A stretch of 64,000 nucleotides of DNA from Meconema thalassinum. Lineage: Eukaryota > Arthropoda > Insecta > Orthoptera > Tettigoniidae. The stretch is from assembly GCA_946902985.2 (NCBI GenBank), contig OX336396.1:235244297-235308296 (forward strand), given 5' to 3'. The position numbers were made by a program, and so were the translations under genes. A model generated the notes under the pieces. It was not told the DNA's origin, searched no databases, and was given only the letters and a program-made list of their open reading frames with translations. Of the stretch, positions 10,758 to 21,337 are shown piece by piece (position 1 is the first letter of the stretch; each line of letters starts with the position of its first letter).

Positions 10758-11508
10758 CCACAGGATTTGGATGAGTTTTTAAATGGTATGGATTCTGTCT
10801 TGAGGAAAGAATTCGTGTTAAAAATTGTTAAATTTAAAACAAAAATATTGCAATGCAGCCGAAAGAAATTAGAAACCCCTATGGACCTCAAATTGGCAGG
10901 TGAAAGATAAAGGAGGTAGGAGATTTCTGTTACTTAGGAAGCAAAATAACCAGTGATGGACTAAGCAAAGAGGATATAAAAAGTAGGTTGGCTCAGGCAA
11001 GGATTGTATTTCTTCACAAAAGGTATCTGTTGAGATCGAATATAGACTTTGGTATTAAGAAGAACGTTTTTAAAGCCTTTGTCTGGACCGTGGGTCTGTA
11101 TGGAAGTGAAACTTGGACTGTTGAAGCAGCAGAAAAGAAGAGAATAGAAGCGTTTGAAATGTGGTGTTACAGGAGAATGATGAAGATCAGATGGGTACAT
11201 AGAGTGACAAATGAAGAAGTATTAAGACAGGTGGGCTAGGAGAGACGTTTCTAGCTACTGCTAGTGAAAAGAAAAGAAGAGATAGATTGGTAGGACACAT
11301 ACTAAGACACCCAGGTGTAGCAAAGATAGTTATGGAAGGGCGACGACAAGAATGGTAGAGGCAGACTAAGTTTAGAATAAATGTTCAACAGATTGCCTCG
11401 GATGTAGGGTGAGGTAGCTATGTATAAAGAGATGAAACGCTTAGCTCATGACAGGGGAGCATGTTGAGATGTATCAAACTAGTCAAAAGACTGAAGACTC
11501 AAACATAC
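10758..11508 (+). pseudogene. LINE-B reverse transcriptase C-terminal fragment
   Basis: A 5'-truncated non-LTR retrotransposon copy with several frameshifts. It starts just after the RT catalytic box (an EFLNGMDSVLRKEF-like stretch) and runs through the YLGS-type thumb segment and the C-terminal block (LYGSETWTVEAAEKKRIEAF, EMWCYRRMMKIRW). It ends at the family's 3' sequence AGTCAAAAGACTGAAGACTC. Other copies in the window: 40838, 41529, 44291, 44608 and 60167. The clade is not assigned. Confidence 0.85.
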
Positions 11509-11599
11509 AGACACCAGGTCGTAAAGCACTAATGTTTTGTAGCGTAGTGGCTAGCATTCTTGGTTGTCACCGCGCAGGCCCACTACTTCCAAGGAATTT

Positions 11600-11864
11600 A
11601 ATTTATGGTCTGATGGCTGGCAAGGGGTACACTCAGCCCCGTGCGGCAAAACTGACAAGAGATGGGTTCGAGTCTTACTTCAGCCATCCTGGAAGTGATT
11701 TTCCGTCGTTTCGCACGTGTATTCCAGATAATGCTGGAATGATACCTAAATTAAGGTCGCGGGCGCTTCCTACGCAAATCCTACCCCAATTACAAATACG
11801 CACACAGAGACAAAGTTTATCAGACAAATTCTACACACACCCAAGTACATGGTGCTACATGACC
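11600..11864 (+). mobile_element. tRNA-derived SINE
   Basis: The head has a B-box-like GGGTTCGAGTC at about 11666. The 3' part (CAGACAAATTCTACACACAC ... GCTACATGACC) is shared with the tail of SINE1 at 20089-20608, so the two families share a 3' module. Confidence 0.6.
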
Positions 11865-11870
11865 ACGAGG

Positions 11871-12242
11871 CTTGCCACGGTGGGTGAGTGGTTAACGTGT
11901 CGGATTACCAACCCCAAGCTTGCAGGTTCACCCCTGGCCGTAGTAAGTGATTTTTGAAAGGCGACAAAAATCACGACATGGATGTCATACGTTGTTGGCA
12001 TGTTAAAGAACCCATTTGAATTCAGTAGACCGTGTTCAATGGAAAAATTAATCTCGGGATTTCCCGCCAACACAAAGTTCCTCCATTCTCTACTAGAAAG
12101 TACTGTAGTGTCAAGGTGCTTAGATATCTAACCTCCTTGACTTTCATAGCGCTCAATGGAAATTCGACATGCAAGCTACTCTCTGGGTGGCAATTAGCAA
12201 AGCTTGCACCCGGCATCCGAGGCCATACGATATTATTATTAT
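11871..12242 (+). mobile_element. SINE2 copy (tRNA-derived)
   Basis: The head GGTGGGTGAGTGGTTAACG (A-box-like) and GCAGGTTCACCCCTG (B-box-like) is followed by a body ending CGAGGCCATACGATATTATT. Two reverse-strand copies lie at 15463-15836 and 16028-16402. The B-box arrangement suggests RNA polymerase III transcription of a Ser/Leu-type tRNA ancestor (inference). Confidence 0.78.
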
Positions 12243-12246
12243 TATG

Positions 12247-12478
12247 ACCACGATGTCCCAAAGATCCTAAAAGAATCAACAACAACAACAACTAATGTTT
12301 TGGTGAACTGAACGATACTTATGAGAAGTTTCAAGATCAACTACGAAAGCGATTTTCATAATTTTCATACTGAAAATCAAACACAGGGCTTAGAGATCTA
12401 GAATATTCTTTCAAAAACACTTCTACATTATAGTTGTTGTTGTTGTTGATTCTTTCAGGACCTTTGTGACATCCTGTT
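12247..12478. repeat. Inverted repeat, about 45-bp arms
   Basis: Bases about 12247-12292 (GTCCCAAAGATCCTAAAAGA then AATCAACAACAACAACAACT) return in reverse complement at about 12433-12478. The roughly 140-bp spacer is unassigned. It may be a small hairpin transposon or two opposed element tails. Confidence 0.65.
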
Positions 12479-12694
12479 TTTTTACGGATGTGGCATTAAT
12501 TTTGATATTGCACATTTTCAGTCGGTTAACATAATACAGTATAATCCCAAATGGGGCTAATGGGACACTAAAAAAATGATCCTGAAAGGAATTACATGTG
12601 ATTATAAAATATATATCTTTGTTATGGATTACAGAAGATCTAATAAGAATGTCATGTTTCGCTTATCAAGAGAGCATTATCAGATCCAAATATA

Positions 12695-12715
12695 TAAGGT
12701 GCGTTCAAAAAGTAA
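12695..12715 (+). repeat. Isolated mariner terminal sequence
   Basis: TAAGGTGCGTTCAAAAAGTAA matches the left end of the mariner at 19011-19846, including the TA. It runs directly into NC1-like sequence, and no second end is nearby. Confidence 0.6.
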
Positions 12716-13520
12716 GAATAGTCATATCTGTTATGTTACACATAGCGCATACGAAATTTGGATGAAATCCAACTGATAGGCTATAGAAATTACAAGTATT
12801 AAAAATTGGTCCTATCAGCAAGCATAGAATCATGTTGGTAGAACTGACGTATATAAGTTACTCCAAATTAATATAAAATGTCAGGTACTATACGTGTGCA
12901 TAGTTTAAAGCTGTCGGCTTGCATACTTTCGGATATAGGCCTATTGGTATTTGGATTTAAAAAAGAGAGAGAGAGTAATTATCAACAGTTGGCAGCCCCG
13001 GTGACTCTTAAGAATACGCTCAGTCATATCTGTTTATGTACACATTTCACATACAAAATTTGTTTGAAATTCAATTGTTAGTGTCGAAGTTATATGCAAT
13101 TAAAAATAGGACCTATCAGAAGTCTTAAAATTATTTTGGCAACACTGTCATATATGTCCTCCTGGAAATTAAACTGAAATAGTATTATCTACATGTGTGC
13201 CAAGTTTGGAATAGCTCCCATGATTACCTTGCAAGATATCCAAAATGGAGCTCAAATTCTAGTGTGTTTTTTCAGCAGTTGGTAGCACTGACATCATTTT
13301 CAAATATGGGCTTGAGATATTCCTGTATACATCTTTACTCATACTAAATTTGTTTTCGATTGCTGTAGCCGATTAGGAGTTGATAGGGGGGGGGGAGGGG
13401 GGACACACAGCCAGCCAGCCAGACAGACAGAAGGACAGACAGACAGACACACATTTTCCCGGATCGATCTCATAAGTCTACTTTTTTCTCATTTTTGCAA
13501 AATGTGAAAAGTAGGCTAAA
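12716..13520 (+). mobile_element. NC1 non-coding element, 5'-truncated
   Basis: Contains two diverged internal modules (CATATCTGTTATGTTACACA type), a G-run plus ACAG/CACA microsatellite at 13383-13455, and the family's right-end hairpin (CTACTTTTTTC ... GAAAAGTAGGCTAA, about 13478-13520). The same modules recur at 16495-17915. No open frame is convincing. Confidence 0.72.
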
Positions 13521-13547
13521 AAGGCTTTCAACACGATAATTATTATA

Positions 13548-13722
13548 GGCCTATATGAATTGCAACCAATGGCCATAGCTGGGTATTTTAATTGAACGCC
13601 CGTGGGATTCCAACAAGTTCAATTTCAAGTAGCTACAACTTTGGCTACCAGATGCTATTGTCACTGACACCTAGCGGCGAACGTTGGAACTTGATAGAGC
13701 GTTTCTAACCAAATATTTATGA
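13548..13722 (-). mobile_element. SINE1 body/tail fragment
   Basis: Reverse complement of the SINE1 middle and tail as in 21613-21960 (GTTCCAACGTTC..., GGTGTCAGTGACA..., CTTGAAATTGAACTTG), including GGGCGTTCAATTAAAATACC, which is also present at 19884-19935. Confidence 0.72.
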
Positions 13723-14559
13723 TGCAATAATATTAACTAGAATTACCCGTCGCGGCTTCGCCCGCAAATATTCTAGTGGTAATGAGTACACTTAGCAAAA
13801 TCTCAATCATGAATGCTATGACTGATTTATCCTTGGTATGAATAATCAGACTTTATCAATTCAGCTACTGGTGCAGTGGTTAGGGGTTTGTCATTCCTTC
13901 ATACGTATATTAGAGCGAAGTCAGTTTTCTGGGAATATCACAGACACTGTTAATTTAAGGGCCTTTAAATGTGGTTTTCGGAGACCCTTTATAGTCGGAT
14001 GAAAAAGACCTTTCGTACCACACTCACGCGTGAAAATTGCGTGAACAAATTCTAGAGTGCCCCTTGACCCCCTTAAGCGCATTATACTGTATGTATTGAT
14101 GAATTTTACAGCTTAATTTGGTTCAGTGATAACCTTATAACCGTCTGGAAACTTTCACAGTAATGTAATAATTGGAATTGCATTGCGTCTTACAGAAATA
14201 GATGGACCTGTGCGATTCTGTTACCATGGTTACCGTGTTGCATTCTTTAATTATTCCATTGTAAATATACATGTTTTAAGGTATTTATGTATTTATTTTT
14301 TTATTTATTTATTTATTTATTTGTGAGACATTTATAGAATAAGTGAGTGCGTTTAGCTTACGCATTGGGTTATGCTGAACCTGTAGGTACCCGTAGGTTG
14401 GTGTTAACGAGACCTTATTTTCGGTACAAAACTGGAATGTAACCTTAGCAGAATAATATAGGGAGGGATAATTGTGAACACTAATGTGTTATTTCATAAT
14501 TTATTTGCTTTTACACGGCACATAAAGAATGTTTGTTTCTCTTTTTTTAAGAGGACATA
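13723..14559. other. Unassigned non-coding repeat-like sequence
   Basis: Includes ACCCGTCGCGGCTTCGCCCG at 13747, a motif style common at edges of protein-less arthropod repeats, and a TTTA run near 14290-14330. No coding signal. Confidence 0.5.
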
Positions 14560-14746
14560 GTTATTTGCAAAACTTTATTGGCAACAGGTACAGCAATATG
14601 TCAGCTATTTTTCGACATAGGCACCAAACGAATTGAGACACTTGCCATAGTGTGGTATCATCACTGTTGTAGTCCTGTGCCATAGAAGTCTGCGCCTGCG
14701 AATGGAACCAGCGAGTGGTATTCCTATTCGTCTTCAGCTCTTCGTA
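14560..14746 (-). pseudogene. Possible mariner transposase C-terminal scrap
   Basis: On the minus strand one frame reads HYGKCLNSFGAYVEK then stop. This resembles the C-terminal ending of mariner-type transposases. It is only about 50 codons and already decayed, so the call is weak. Confidence 0.3.
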
Positions 14747-15250
14747 GGTTGGTTGGTTCTTAAGTTTAGGGGCTACGAGAACGCGGTGATATAGCCCCGT
14801 GTACTTTGGGTGTGTGTAGTATTTGTCTGATAATCGGTGTTAATTGTGATGGCTGTATTAGTGTGTGTTATCTGTGATTCAGGTACAAGGACTGCAGATG
14901 ATTAATTTTTTCAAGTAGTTCCTACTTTTGCTACCAAATTCTACAGTCCACGACACCTAGCTGTGGACGTGGCTACTAAATGTCATCGCAGTCAGCACCT
15001 GGTGGTGAACGTTGGAATTAATATAGCGTTGTCAAACTAACCTACAATTTTAGCTTCCACAAGTGTAGTTAGTGGAAAGTTCTTTTTAATGCCATAAATC
15101 TATGCCAGCTTTACTTCCTCTCCAAAGGAAGGCATACTGAGGGAGTTTTAACGCTCTTAAAAAATCCAACGACGTCGGCCGGGTTTGAACCCGCGATCTT
15201 GGGCATAGAACCTCAGCACAGCTCTTCGTCAGTGAGAAAGTGTTGAGCGG
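14747..15250 (-). mobile_element. SINE1 copy
   Basis: Aligns along its length with the SINE1 copy at 20089-20608. The B-box-like GCGGGTTCAAACCCGGCC lies near 15175-15200 on the minus strand, then the body (TTTAACGCTC, GGAAGGCATA on the plus strand), and a terminal GGTTGGTTGG tail at the plus-left end. The head beyond 15215 is diverged. Confidence 0.78.
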
Positions 15251-15462
15251 ACAACAGAAATGTCTTGAGGTGTAAGGAAAGGTGAAAATCTCTGCCAGCA
15301 AGATTGGGTCTGCACGGAGGATGTTCGTTGAGAGTAAATGTAAAATCAAGGAATACATTTATTTCAAAATACGCTGATATGAATATGAATTGTTAACAGA
15401 CTGCTTCACTATTAATTTCATTGTCTGGAAAACTAATACAGCACAATATTCTAATAATAACA

Positions 15463-15836
15463 ATAATATCGTATGTCCTCGGGTGCCGGGCGCAAGCTTT
15501 GTTAATTGACACCCAGAGGGCAGCATGCATGTCGAAATTTATTGCTCCTTGGAACGCTATGAAAATCAAGGAAGTTAGATATCTAAGCTCCTTGACATTA
15601 TAGCGCTTTCTAGTAGAGAAAGTAGGAACTTTTGTGTTGGCGGAACAACCCCAGATTAATTTTGTCATTATGAATACGGCCTACTGAATTCAAATGGGTT
15701 TTTTGACATGACAACATCGTATTACATGCGTGTCGTTTTTTGCCGCCTTTCAAATATCACTTACCACGGCCAGGAGCGGACCTGCTAGCTTGGGGTTAGT
15801 TGACCGACACGTTAACCACTCACCCATCATGGCAAG
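15463..15836 (-). mobile_element. SINE2 copy
   Basis: Reverse-strand match to 11871-12242, with the head at the plus-right end (GTTAACCACTCACCC on the plus strand). Confidence 0.75.
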
Positions 15837-15955
15837 AGTAAATACTAAGACAAGGAATAGATTTATTTCAAAATACGCTGATATGTAAATGAATCGTTAA
15901 CCGACTGCTTCACTACCGGTATTAATTTCTTTGTCTGAAAAACTAATAGAGCACA

Positions 15956-15956
<1 letters not shown>

Positions 15957-16027
<71 letters not shown>
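15957..16027. repeat. (AAT)n microsatellite
   Basis: Almost pure AAT/ATA triplets adjoining the 3' end of the second SINE2 unit; probably an expanded SINE tail. Confidence 0.92.
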
Positions 16028-16029
<2 letters not shown>

Positions 16030-16402
16030 TATCGCATGGCCTCGGATGCCGGGTGCAAGCTTTGTTAATTGACGCCCAGAGAGCAGCTTGCGTGTCGAAT
16101 TTTATCGCTCATTGGAGCGCTATATAAGTCAAGGAAGTTAGATATCTAAGCTCATTGACACTATAGCGCTTTCTAATAGAGAAAGGAGGAACTTCTTGTG
16201 TTGGCAGAAAATTCCGAGATTAATTTTACCATCATGAACACGGTCTACTGAATTCAAATGGGTTCTTTAATATGCTAACATCGTATGACATACGTACCGT
16301 GATTCTTCTCGCTTTTCAAAAATCACTTACCACGGCCAGGGACGAACCTGCAAACTTGGGATTGGTAGTCCGACACGATAACCACTTACTCACCGTGACA
16401 AG
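16028..16402 (-). mobile_element. SINE2 copy
   Basis: Reverse-strand match to 11871-12242 and 15463-15836; the tail sits in the AAT run. Confidence 0.75.
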
Positions 16403-16489
16403 CAATATTCTATTAAGGGACCACATGTGTAAACTTTGATGTGAAGGGCAAACACTGTGTTGCACAGTTCTCTGACATGCCACATTTTA

Positions 16490-17915
16490 ACAAGAAGTTC
16501 TGTTAAGAACTATACAGCCTACTTTTCATGCCAATGATTATTCTACAGAATATGAACCTATCTAGAATAATGACGAAATTAAGTTGCTAATATCGACATT
16601 TCCAATTAGTTCGAAATACTGTATACCTGGCATAATGTATCCTAATAGAGCACTACAGTTGGCAGCCCTGATGACTGAATATATTCTTAGTTCCATCTCT
16701 TAAGGTACAAAATACAAAATTTGGTTGAAGTCCAATGAATCGCATGGACGTTACATGCAGTTAAACATTGGATCTAACAGCTCGCGTAGAATCATGTTGG
16801 CAACAATGTCATGCATGTATTGGTCAGAAATAATCTGAAATAATGTGATCTATTGTTGTGCCAATTTTGAATGAAATCCATTAGTTAGTATAGAAGTTAC
16901 AAGCATTTTAAAATTGGACCTATCAGCAGGCTTAGAATCATGTTGGCAGCACTGACGTATATTAGTTACTCCAAATTCGTCTAGAATGCCAGGTACTATA
17001 CGTGTGAAAACTTTAGAGCTATTGGCTTGCATACTTTCTGATATGTTGATATTAGGGTAACAAAAATAGGGACAGCACATATTAACAGTTGGCAGCCCTG
17101 GTTGCTCCTTAGAATACGCATAGTCATATCTGTTATGGTACACATAACACATACGAAATTTGGTTGAAATCCAAATGATAGTATGGAAGTTGCATGTATT
17201 TAAAGTTGGACCTGTCAGCAGGCTTAGAATCATGTTGGTAGCACTGACGTATATAAGTTACTCCAAATTAATATAGAATGTCAGGTACTATACGTGTGCA
17301 TAGTTTAAAGCTGTCGGCTTGCATACTTTCTGATATATTGGTATTTGGATAAAATAAATTAGGAGCATTTATTAACAGTTGGCAGCCCTGGTAGGTCTTA
17401 AGAATACGCTCAGTCATATCTGGTTATGTACACATACAACATACGAAATTCGGTTGAATTCCAATTGATAGTGTAGAAGTTATATGCATTTAAAAATTGG
17501 ACCTATCAGGAGGCTTATAATCATTTTGGCAACACTGCCATGTTTGGCCTCCTGGAAATTAAACTGAAATATTATGGTCTGTACGTGTGCCAATTTTGAA
17601 ATAGCTCCCAGTCATACTTTCCAAGATATCCAACATGGAGCTCAAATTTCAATTGCGATTTTTTAGCAGTTGGTAGCACTGACATCATTTTCAAATATGG
17701 CCGTGAGATATTCAGGTGTAGTTCTTTACTCCTACCAAATTTTGTTTCGATTGCTGCAGCCGTTTAGGAGTTGATAGGGGGGGGACACACACACAGCCAG
17801 ACAGACAGACAGAAGGACAGACAGACAGACAGACAGACAGACACACACACATTTGCCCGATCTCATAAGTCTACTTTTTCCTCATTTTTGCAAAATGTGA
17901 AAAGTAGGCTAAAAA
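16490..17915 (+). mobile_element. NC1 non-coding element, apparently complete
   Basis: The left end is a stem-loop (AGTTCTGTTAAGAACT, about 16496) followed by ATACAGCCTACTTTTC. The right end is a CACA/ACAG microsatellite (17783-17855) and a stem-loop closing GAAAAGTAGGCTAAAAA. The left AGCCTACTTTTC and right GAAAAGTAGGCT are inverted. In between are repeated modules of about 290 bp (CAGTTGGCAGCCCTG, ATCATGTTGGCAGCACTGAC). No protein is encoded. Confidence 0.75.
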
Positions 17916-18936
17916 TGACAGTAAAGTTAATGAAAGTCGAAGTATTTTAATGTTTGATAATTACCTCTTTTCATAAACATGTTTGTGTTTGGCGTTATTT
18001 TGCGTGGTCGCCTCGGGGTGGAAATATTATATTTATAATTATCAATGCATGTAATTTTCTATTCAAAGTCGTGATAGTCATATTATCTCTCTGGATCTAG
18101 GTACAAGTAATAAACTATCGAAGGAAAATAACCTTATTCTGTGAACTAAAATGAATACAATCCTGATAAAAGAATACTATGTGGTACTACAGCAGCAATC
18201 TGCCATTATCTCAACTTAGTATAAAACGAAGTCCCCGATTCTTGGATGTAACGGGTAATCTCGAGAACCACTGGTTGGATTTTGATGCGGTTTTCACCAT
18301 TCTGTAAAGGATTTCTCAAGTAAGGTTTCCGTACAAAATAACTCATTTGTGATCATAGTAAGCCAAGCAGTAACGATTTTAGTGAAAAGTTCGGAAGAAA
18401 ACCTGGCGTCCGTGCACTCCTTAAGCTTACGCATGGCAAATCGTCAAAAATATCTATATACTTTGATTGTAAGAATTCTTCAGCACAAAAATTTCTACAA
18501 CAAAGTCCGCGGGAGCATATATCTATCGTCAATACATCGCCCACTATAAGTGGTTTTACGTTTTCATTTCTTCCATTAATCCCCATTCAAATACTGAGGC
18601 GACGGTTTACGAGCTAAGTAAGGGTGAGCCTATGACCCCAGTTACAGCTTAGCTAGCGGGCGAGCCTATTACCCCAGATACAGCCAGCAGCGAACTATTG
18701 AGTCATGTTGAGTTAAGACTTCAGAGAAGAGTGGTAGTGTTTGGAGTTTCCCTGAAAGTGCAACTCGGCTCTTCTGCATGAACTTTTCGTTCCCCAAAAT
18801 ACATAGTCAAGTTAAGATTGGACGGAAGAGGAATTCGTGCTTCTTGCACCTCGCCATTCTTAAATTACGTATGACAAGAATTCGTTGCAATGTTCATTTC
18901 TAACTTAGCCTTTATCTCCTCATTACAAGTACCTTA
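17916..18936. other. Unassigned sequence
   Basis: Contains AGTCCCCGATTCTTGGATGT and CCGCGGGAGCAT motifs near 18230 and 18507 that look like edges of protein-less repeats. No coding frame is supported. Confidence 0.5.
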
Positions 18937-19010
18937 AGCGACTTCGGTGGTGTAGTTGGTAGCATACTGAACCCGGCCGAAGTATTCGGATTTTTAAGAG
19001 CGTTAAAATA
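18937..19010 (+). mobile_element. SINE1 head, interrupted by mariner
   Basis: Reads GCGACTTCGGTGGTGTAGTTGG as at 21617 and is cut at the TA where the mariner begins. The B-box segment is already internally deleted (...CTGAACCCGGCCGAAG). Confidence 0.75.
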
Positions 19011-19012
19011 TA

Positions 19013-19846
19013 AGGTGCGTTCAAAAAGTAATGAGCCGGAGGCTGTAATGCGCAAACCAGCGACGACATCGGCTAATCGTGGCGTGTGTAACGAGTTGTG
19101 GCTCCGACCAGAGCGTGAAAGGTCACAGCCCATCGCTAGAGGGCACGCCTGCACGTCACGTGACGATAGAAAGCGAGCAGCAGCAAGCATCAATCGTCCA
19201 ACCAAGACCAAGACAGTAGGCCATTCGACATGGTTCCTGGTGTGGTTGAAGACTGTGGGGCATCCATTGGGCACACAATTTCCGCAAGTGCAATCGTTCC
19301 TTCATGATGGTGTGCACACTTCCGACGCTCAATCCGACCACGGCGGCTATGGCGTTCACTGTCACTCGGCGATCCTGGGTAATGAGTGCATCAACCAGCT
19401 GGATGTTGTCATCGATAATGCAGGGGGGTGCCCCAGATCGGGCATCATCGGCTAACGACACCCGTCCTTCCCTGAAGCGCTTGTGCCACGCCTTGACCCT
19501 TGCAAGGGGCATGCAGTGTTCGCCGTACACTTGTGACATTCGCCGATGAATGTCCGTTCCCCCTACTCCTTTCGCTGTCAGAAACCGAACAACACCTCTT
19601 TGCTCTTCGTTTGACGCCTCCATGTCACTGTTTGCAATGCGACTGGCAGCGTTGGAAGATTGATGCATGCTGCTGCTCGCTTTTAATCGGCACGTTACGT
19701 GCACGCGTGCCCTCTAGCGACGGGCTGTGACCTTCCACGCTCTGGTCGGAACCACACCTCGTTACACACGCCACGATTAGCCGATGTCGTCACCGGTTTA
19801 CGCATTAGGCCTACAGCCCCCGGCTCGTTACTTTTTGAACGCACCT
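19013..19846. mobile_element. Mariner element with long inverted ends, internally deleted
   Basis: Flanked by TA at 19011-19012 and 19847-19848, the mariner target duplication. The ends AGGTGCGTTCAAAAAGTAA... are inverted repeats extending about 185 bp inward (19013-19200 and about 19660-19846) with modest divergence. Total length is 834 bp, against about 1.3 kb for complete mariners. The transposase is on the minus strand and truncated. Confidence 0.9.
19156..19623 (-). pseudogene. Mariner transposase, N-terminal half
   Basis: Starting at the internal Met of MEASNEEQRG (19623), about 80 residues form the paired helix-turn-helix DNA-binding domain (VRFLTAKGVGGTDIHRRMSQ; VKAWHKRFREGR; DARSGAPP; TVNAIAAVVGLSVGSVHTIM). 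After about residue 125 (CAQWMPHSL) the frame runs into the terminal repeat instead of the D,D34D catalytic domain. It could bind the ends but cannot cut or join. An open frame extends upstream to 19704 inside the inverted repeat; the later Met is preferred because mariner similarity begins there. Confidence 0.88.
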
Positions 19847-19848
19847 TA

Positions 19849-19935
19849 TACTTGAAACGGAACTCGTTGGGAGCCTACGGGCGTTCAATTAAAATACCCT
19901 GCTATCCCCATTCAGCTGCAATTGATATACAATAA
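19849..19935 (+). mobile_element. SINE1 tail beyond the mariner
   Basis: CTTGAAACGGAACTCG and GGGCGTTCAATTAAAATACC continue the SINE1 sequence seen in reverse at 13548-13722. Confidence 0.65.
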
Positions 19936-19944
19936 TAATAATAA

Positions 19945-20078
19945 TTACGAGTACCTTCCAGCCATTGCTCCCATCTAGTTATCCCAGCAATCATTCGTGC
20001 TACCCTCATATCAGTTACTTCTAGCTTAGTTATCAGATACCAAGAATCTACCCAGCTTTCGCTTCCAAACAGCAAAAT
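19945..20078 (-). pseudogene. LINE C-terminal fragment, part 1
   Basis: The minus strand encodes a stretch like IRPILLFGSESWVDSW followed by KLEVTDMRVARMIAG, the typical post-RT C-terminal block of non-LTR elements. It is interrupted by SINE1 at 20089-20608 and continues at 20619. Confidence 0.65.
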
Positions 20079-20088
20079 CGGTCTAATT

Positions 20089-20608
20089 GGTTGGTTGGCT
20101 CCTTAGTTTAGGGAATGCGACTGCGCGGTCATGTAGCCCCGTGTACTTTGGGTGTGTGTAGAATCTGTCTGATAACCGGTGTTAATTTTGATGACTGTAT
20201 CAGGGTATGTATCTGTTCTAATTCAAGTAAGGACTGCAGACATTCAATTTTTCCAAGTAGTTCCTGCTTTTGCCGCCAAACGTCACCGTCAACGACCAGT
20301 TAGTTCAGAACTTAGTTACCAGATGCCACCGCAGTCGCCTCTTGACGACGAACGTAGGAACCTAAGAACGTTAGTCAAATGTTTAACCTATATATAATTT
20401 AGCTTCACACAGGTCTAATTAGAGGAAGGTTCATTAACCTGCCATAAATCTATGAAATGGGACCACCGGCTTTACTTATCCTCAGAAGGAAGGCATACTG
20501 AGGGATTTTTAACGTTCTTAAAGGAACCGACGACTTCGGCCGGGTTTGAACCCGCGATCTTGGACATAGAAGCTTAACATGCTACCAACTACTCCCCCGA
20601 AGCCGTGT
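20089..20608 (-). mobile_element. SINE1 full copy with 10-bp TSD
   Basis: Flanked by CGGTCTAATT at 20079-20088 and 20609-20618. On the minus strand it begins with a tRNA-like head (AGTAGTTGGTAGCATG A-box-like; GCGGGTTCAAACCCGGCC B-box), then a body of about 450 bp, and ends in an (CCAA)n-type tail (GGTTGGTTGG on plus). This copy defines the family at 520 bp. Confidence 0.9.
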
Positions 20609-20618
20609 CGGTCTAATT

Positions 20619-20740
20619 ACTGAGCGATGTAGGGAGAGTTTCGTCACTACACTGACTTCTTTCTTGCAGAATACTGTTGATCGCCACTGAGAACTCAATG
20701 AATGGGGTTTTCTACACCTGGACCCTATTTCTTCCCCCAT
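20619..20740 (-). pseudogene. LINE fragment, part 2
   Basis: Continuation of the sequence interrupted by the SINE1 at 20089; the shared CGGTCTAATT shows the two sides were once joined. Coding is too decayed to name. Confidence 0.45.
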
Positions 20741-20744
20741 ACTA

Positions 20745-21337
20745 CTGACTGAAGATGGAAGACTAGATTTGGAAATTAGCAGGAGAATACAACTCGGGAG
20801 TGCTTTCTACCAACATGTACGGGGACTAGTATGGAACAAGGATATACCAATTAAGGCTAAAGAAGTTATGCACAAAGCCAATTATGTTCCTATAATAACA
20901 TATGCAGCAGAAACTTGGACAATGACTAAGAGGGATGAGAGCGAGTACAAGCAGCTGAGATGAGATTCCTGAGAGGTGTGGTCCAGAAAACGAGGAGGGA
21001 CAGAGTGAGAAATGAAGATATACGGAAAGAACTGGGAGTACAGAAACTAAATGATATACTGGAGCAAAACAGATTGAGATGGTTTGGACATGTCAAACGG
21101 ATGAATGAAGTAAGGCTACCAAGACGAGCACTGGAACGACGGATGACAGGGAAGAGAGATCGAGGAAGACCAGGAATGCTTTGGATGGACGCGGTGAAGA
21201 ATAGCATTAGTAAACGGAACCTGGATTGGAACACTGTGTCGGAAGAGGAATGGTGGAACGACAGAACAAAGTGGAGAGGAACCATATTTGTCCCCACCCA
21301 TTGTCAACTGGAAAAGGGGAAATGAAGATGATGATGA
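20745..21337 (+). pseudogene. LINE-C C-terminal fragment
   Basis: Frame 20769-20963 (ISRRIQLGSAFYQHV; YAAETWTMTKRDES) continues after one frameshift at about 20960 in 20960-21325 (RLRWFGHVKRMNE; GRPGMLWMDAVKNSI). This is the region after the RT thumb in non-LTR retrotransposons. The 3' end is an ATG/ATC-repeat tail. The catalytic RT is absent. Confidence 0.82.

Larger units (their letters stand above)
15333..16410. repeat. Tandem segmental duplication containing SINE2
   Basis: Bases 15333-15840 and 15841-16410 share the same order: AAGGAATA...TTTATTTCAAAATACGCTGATATG, GACTGCTTCACTA, then CACAATAT, then a reverse SINE2. The units have diverged, and the second carries an AAT expansion. Direct tandem duplication fits better than two independent SINE insertions at matching positions. 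Confidence 0.7.

Noticed and set aside
16490..17915. NC1 as a canonical Helitron (CTRR end, A|T target)
   Set aside because: A hairpin and CTAA are near the end, but the bases after CTAA are usually A rather than T, and no TC start is consistent; left unclassified.
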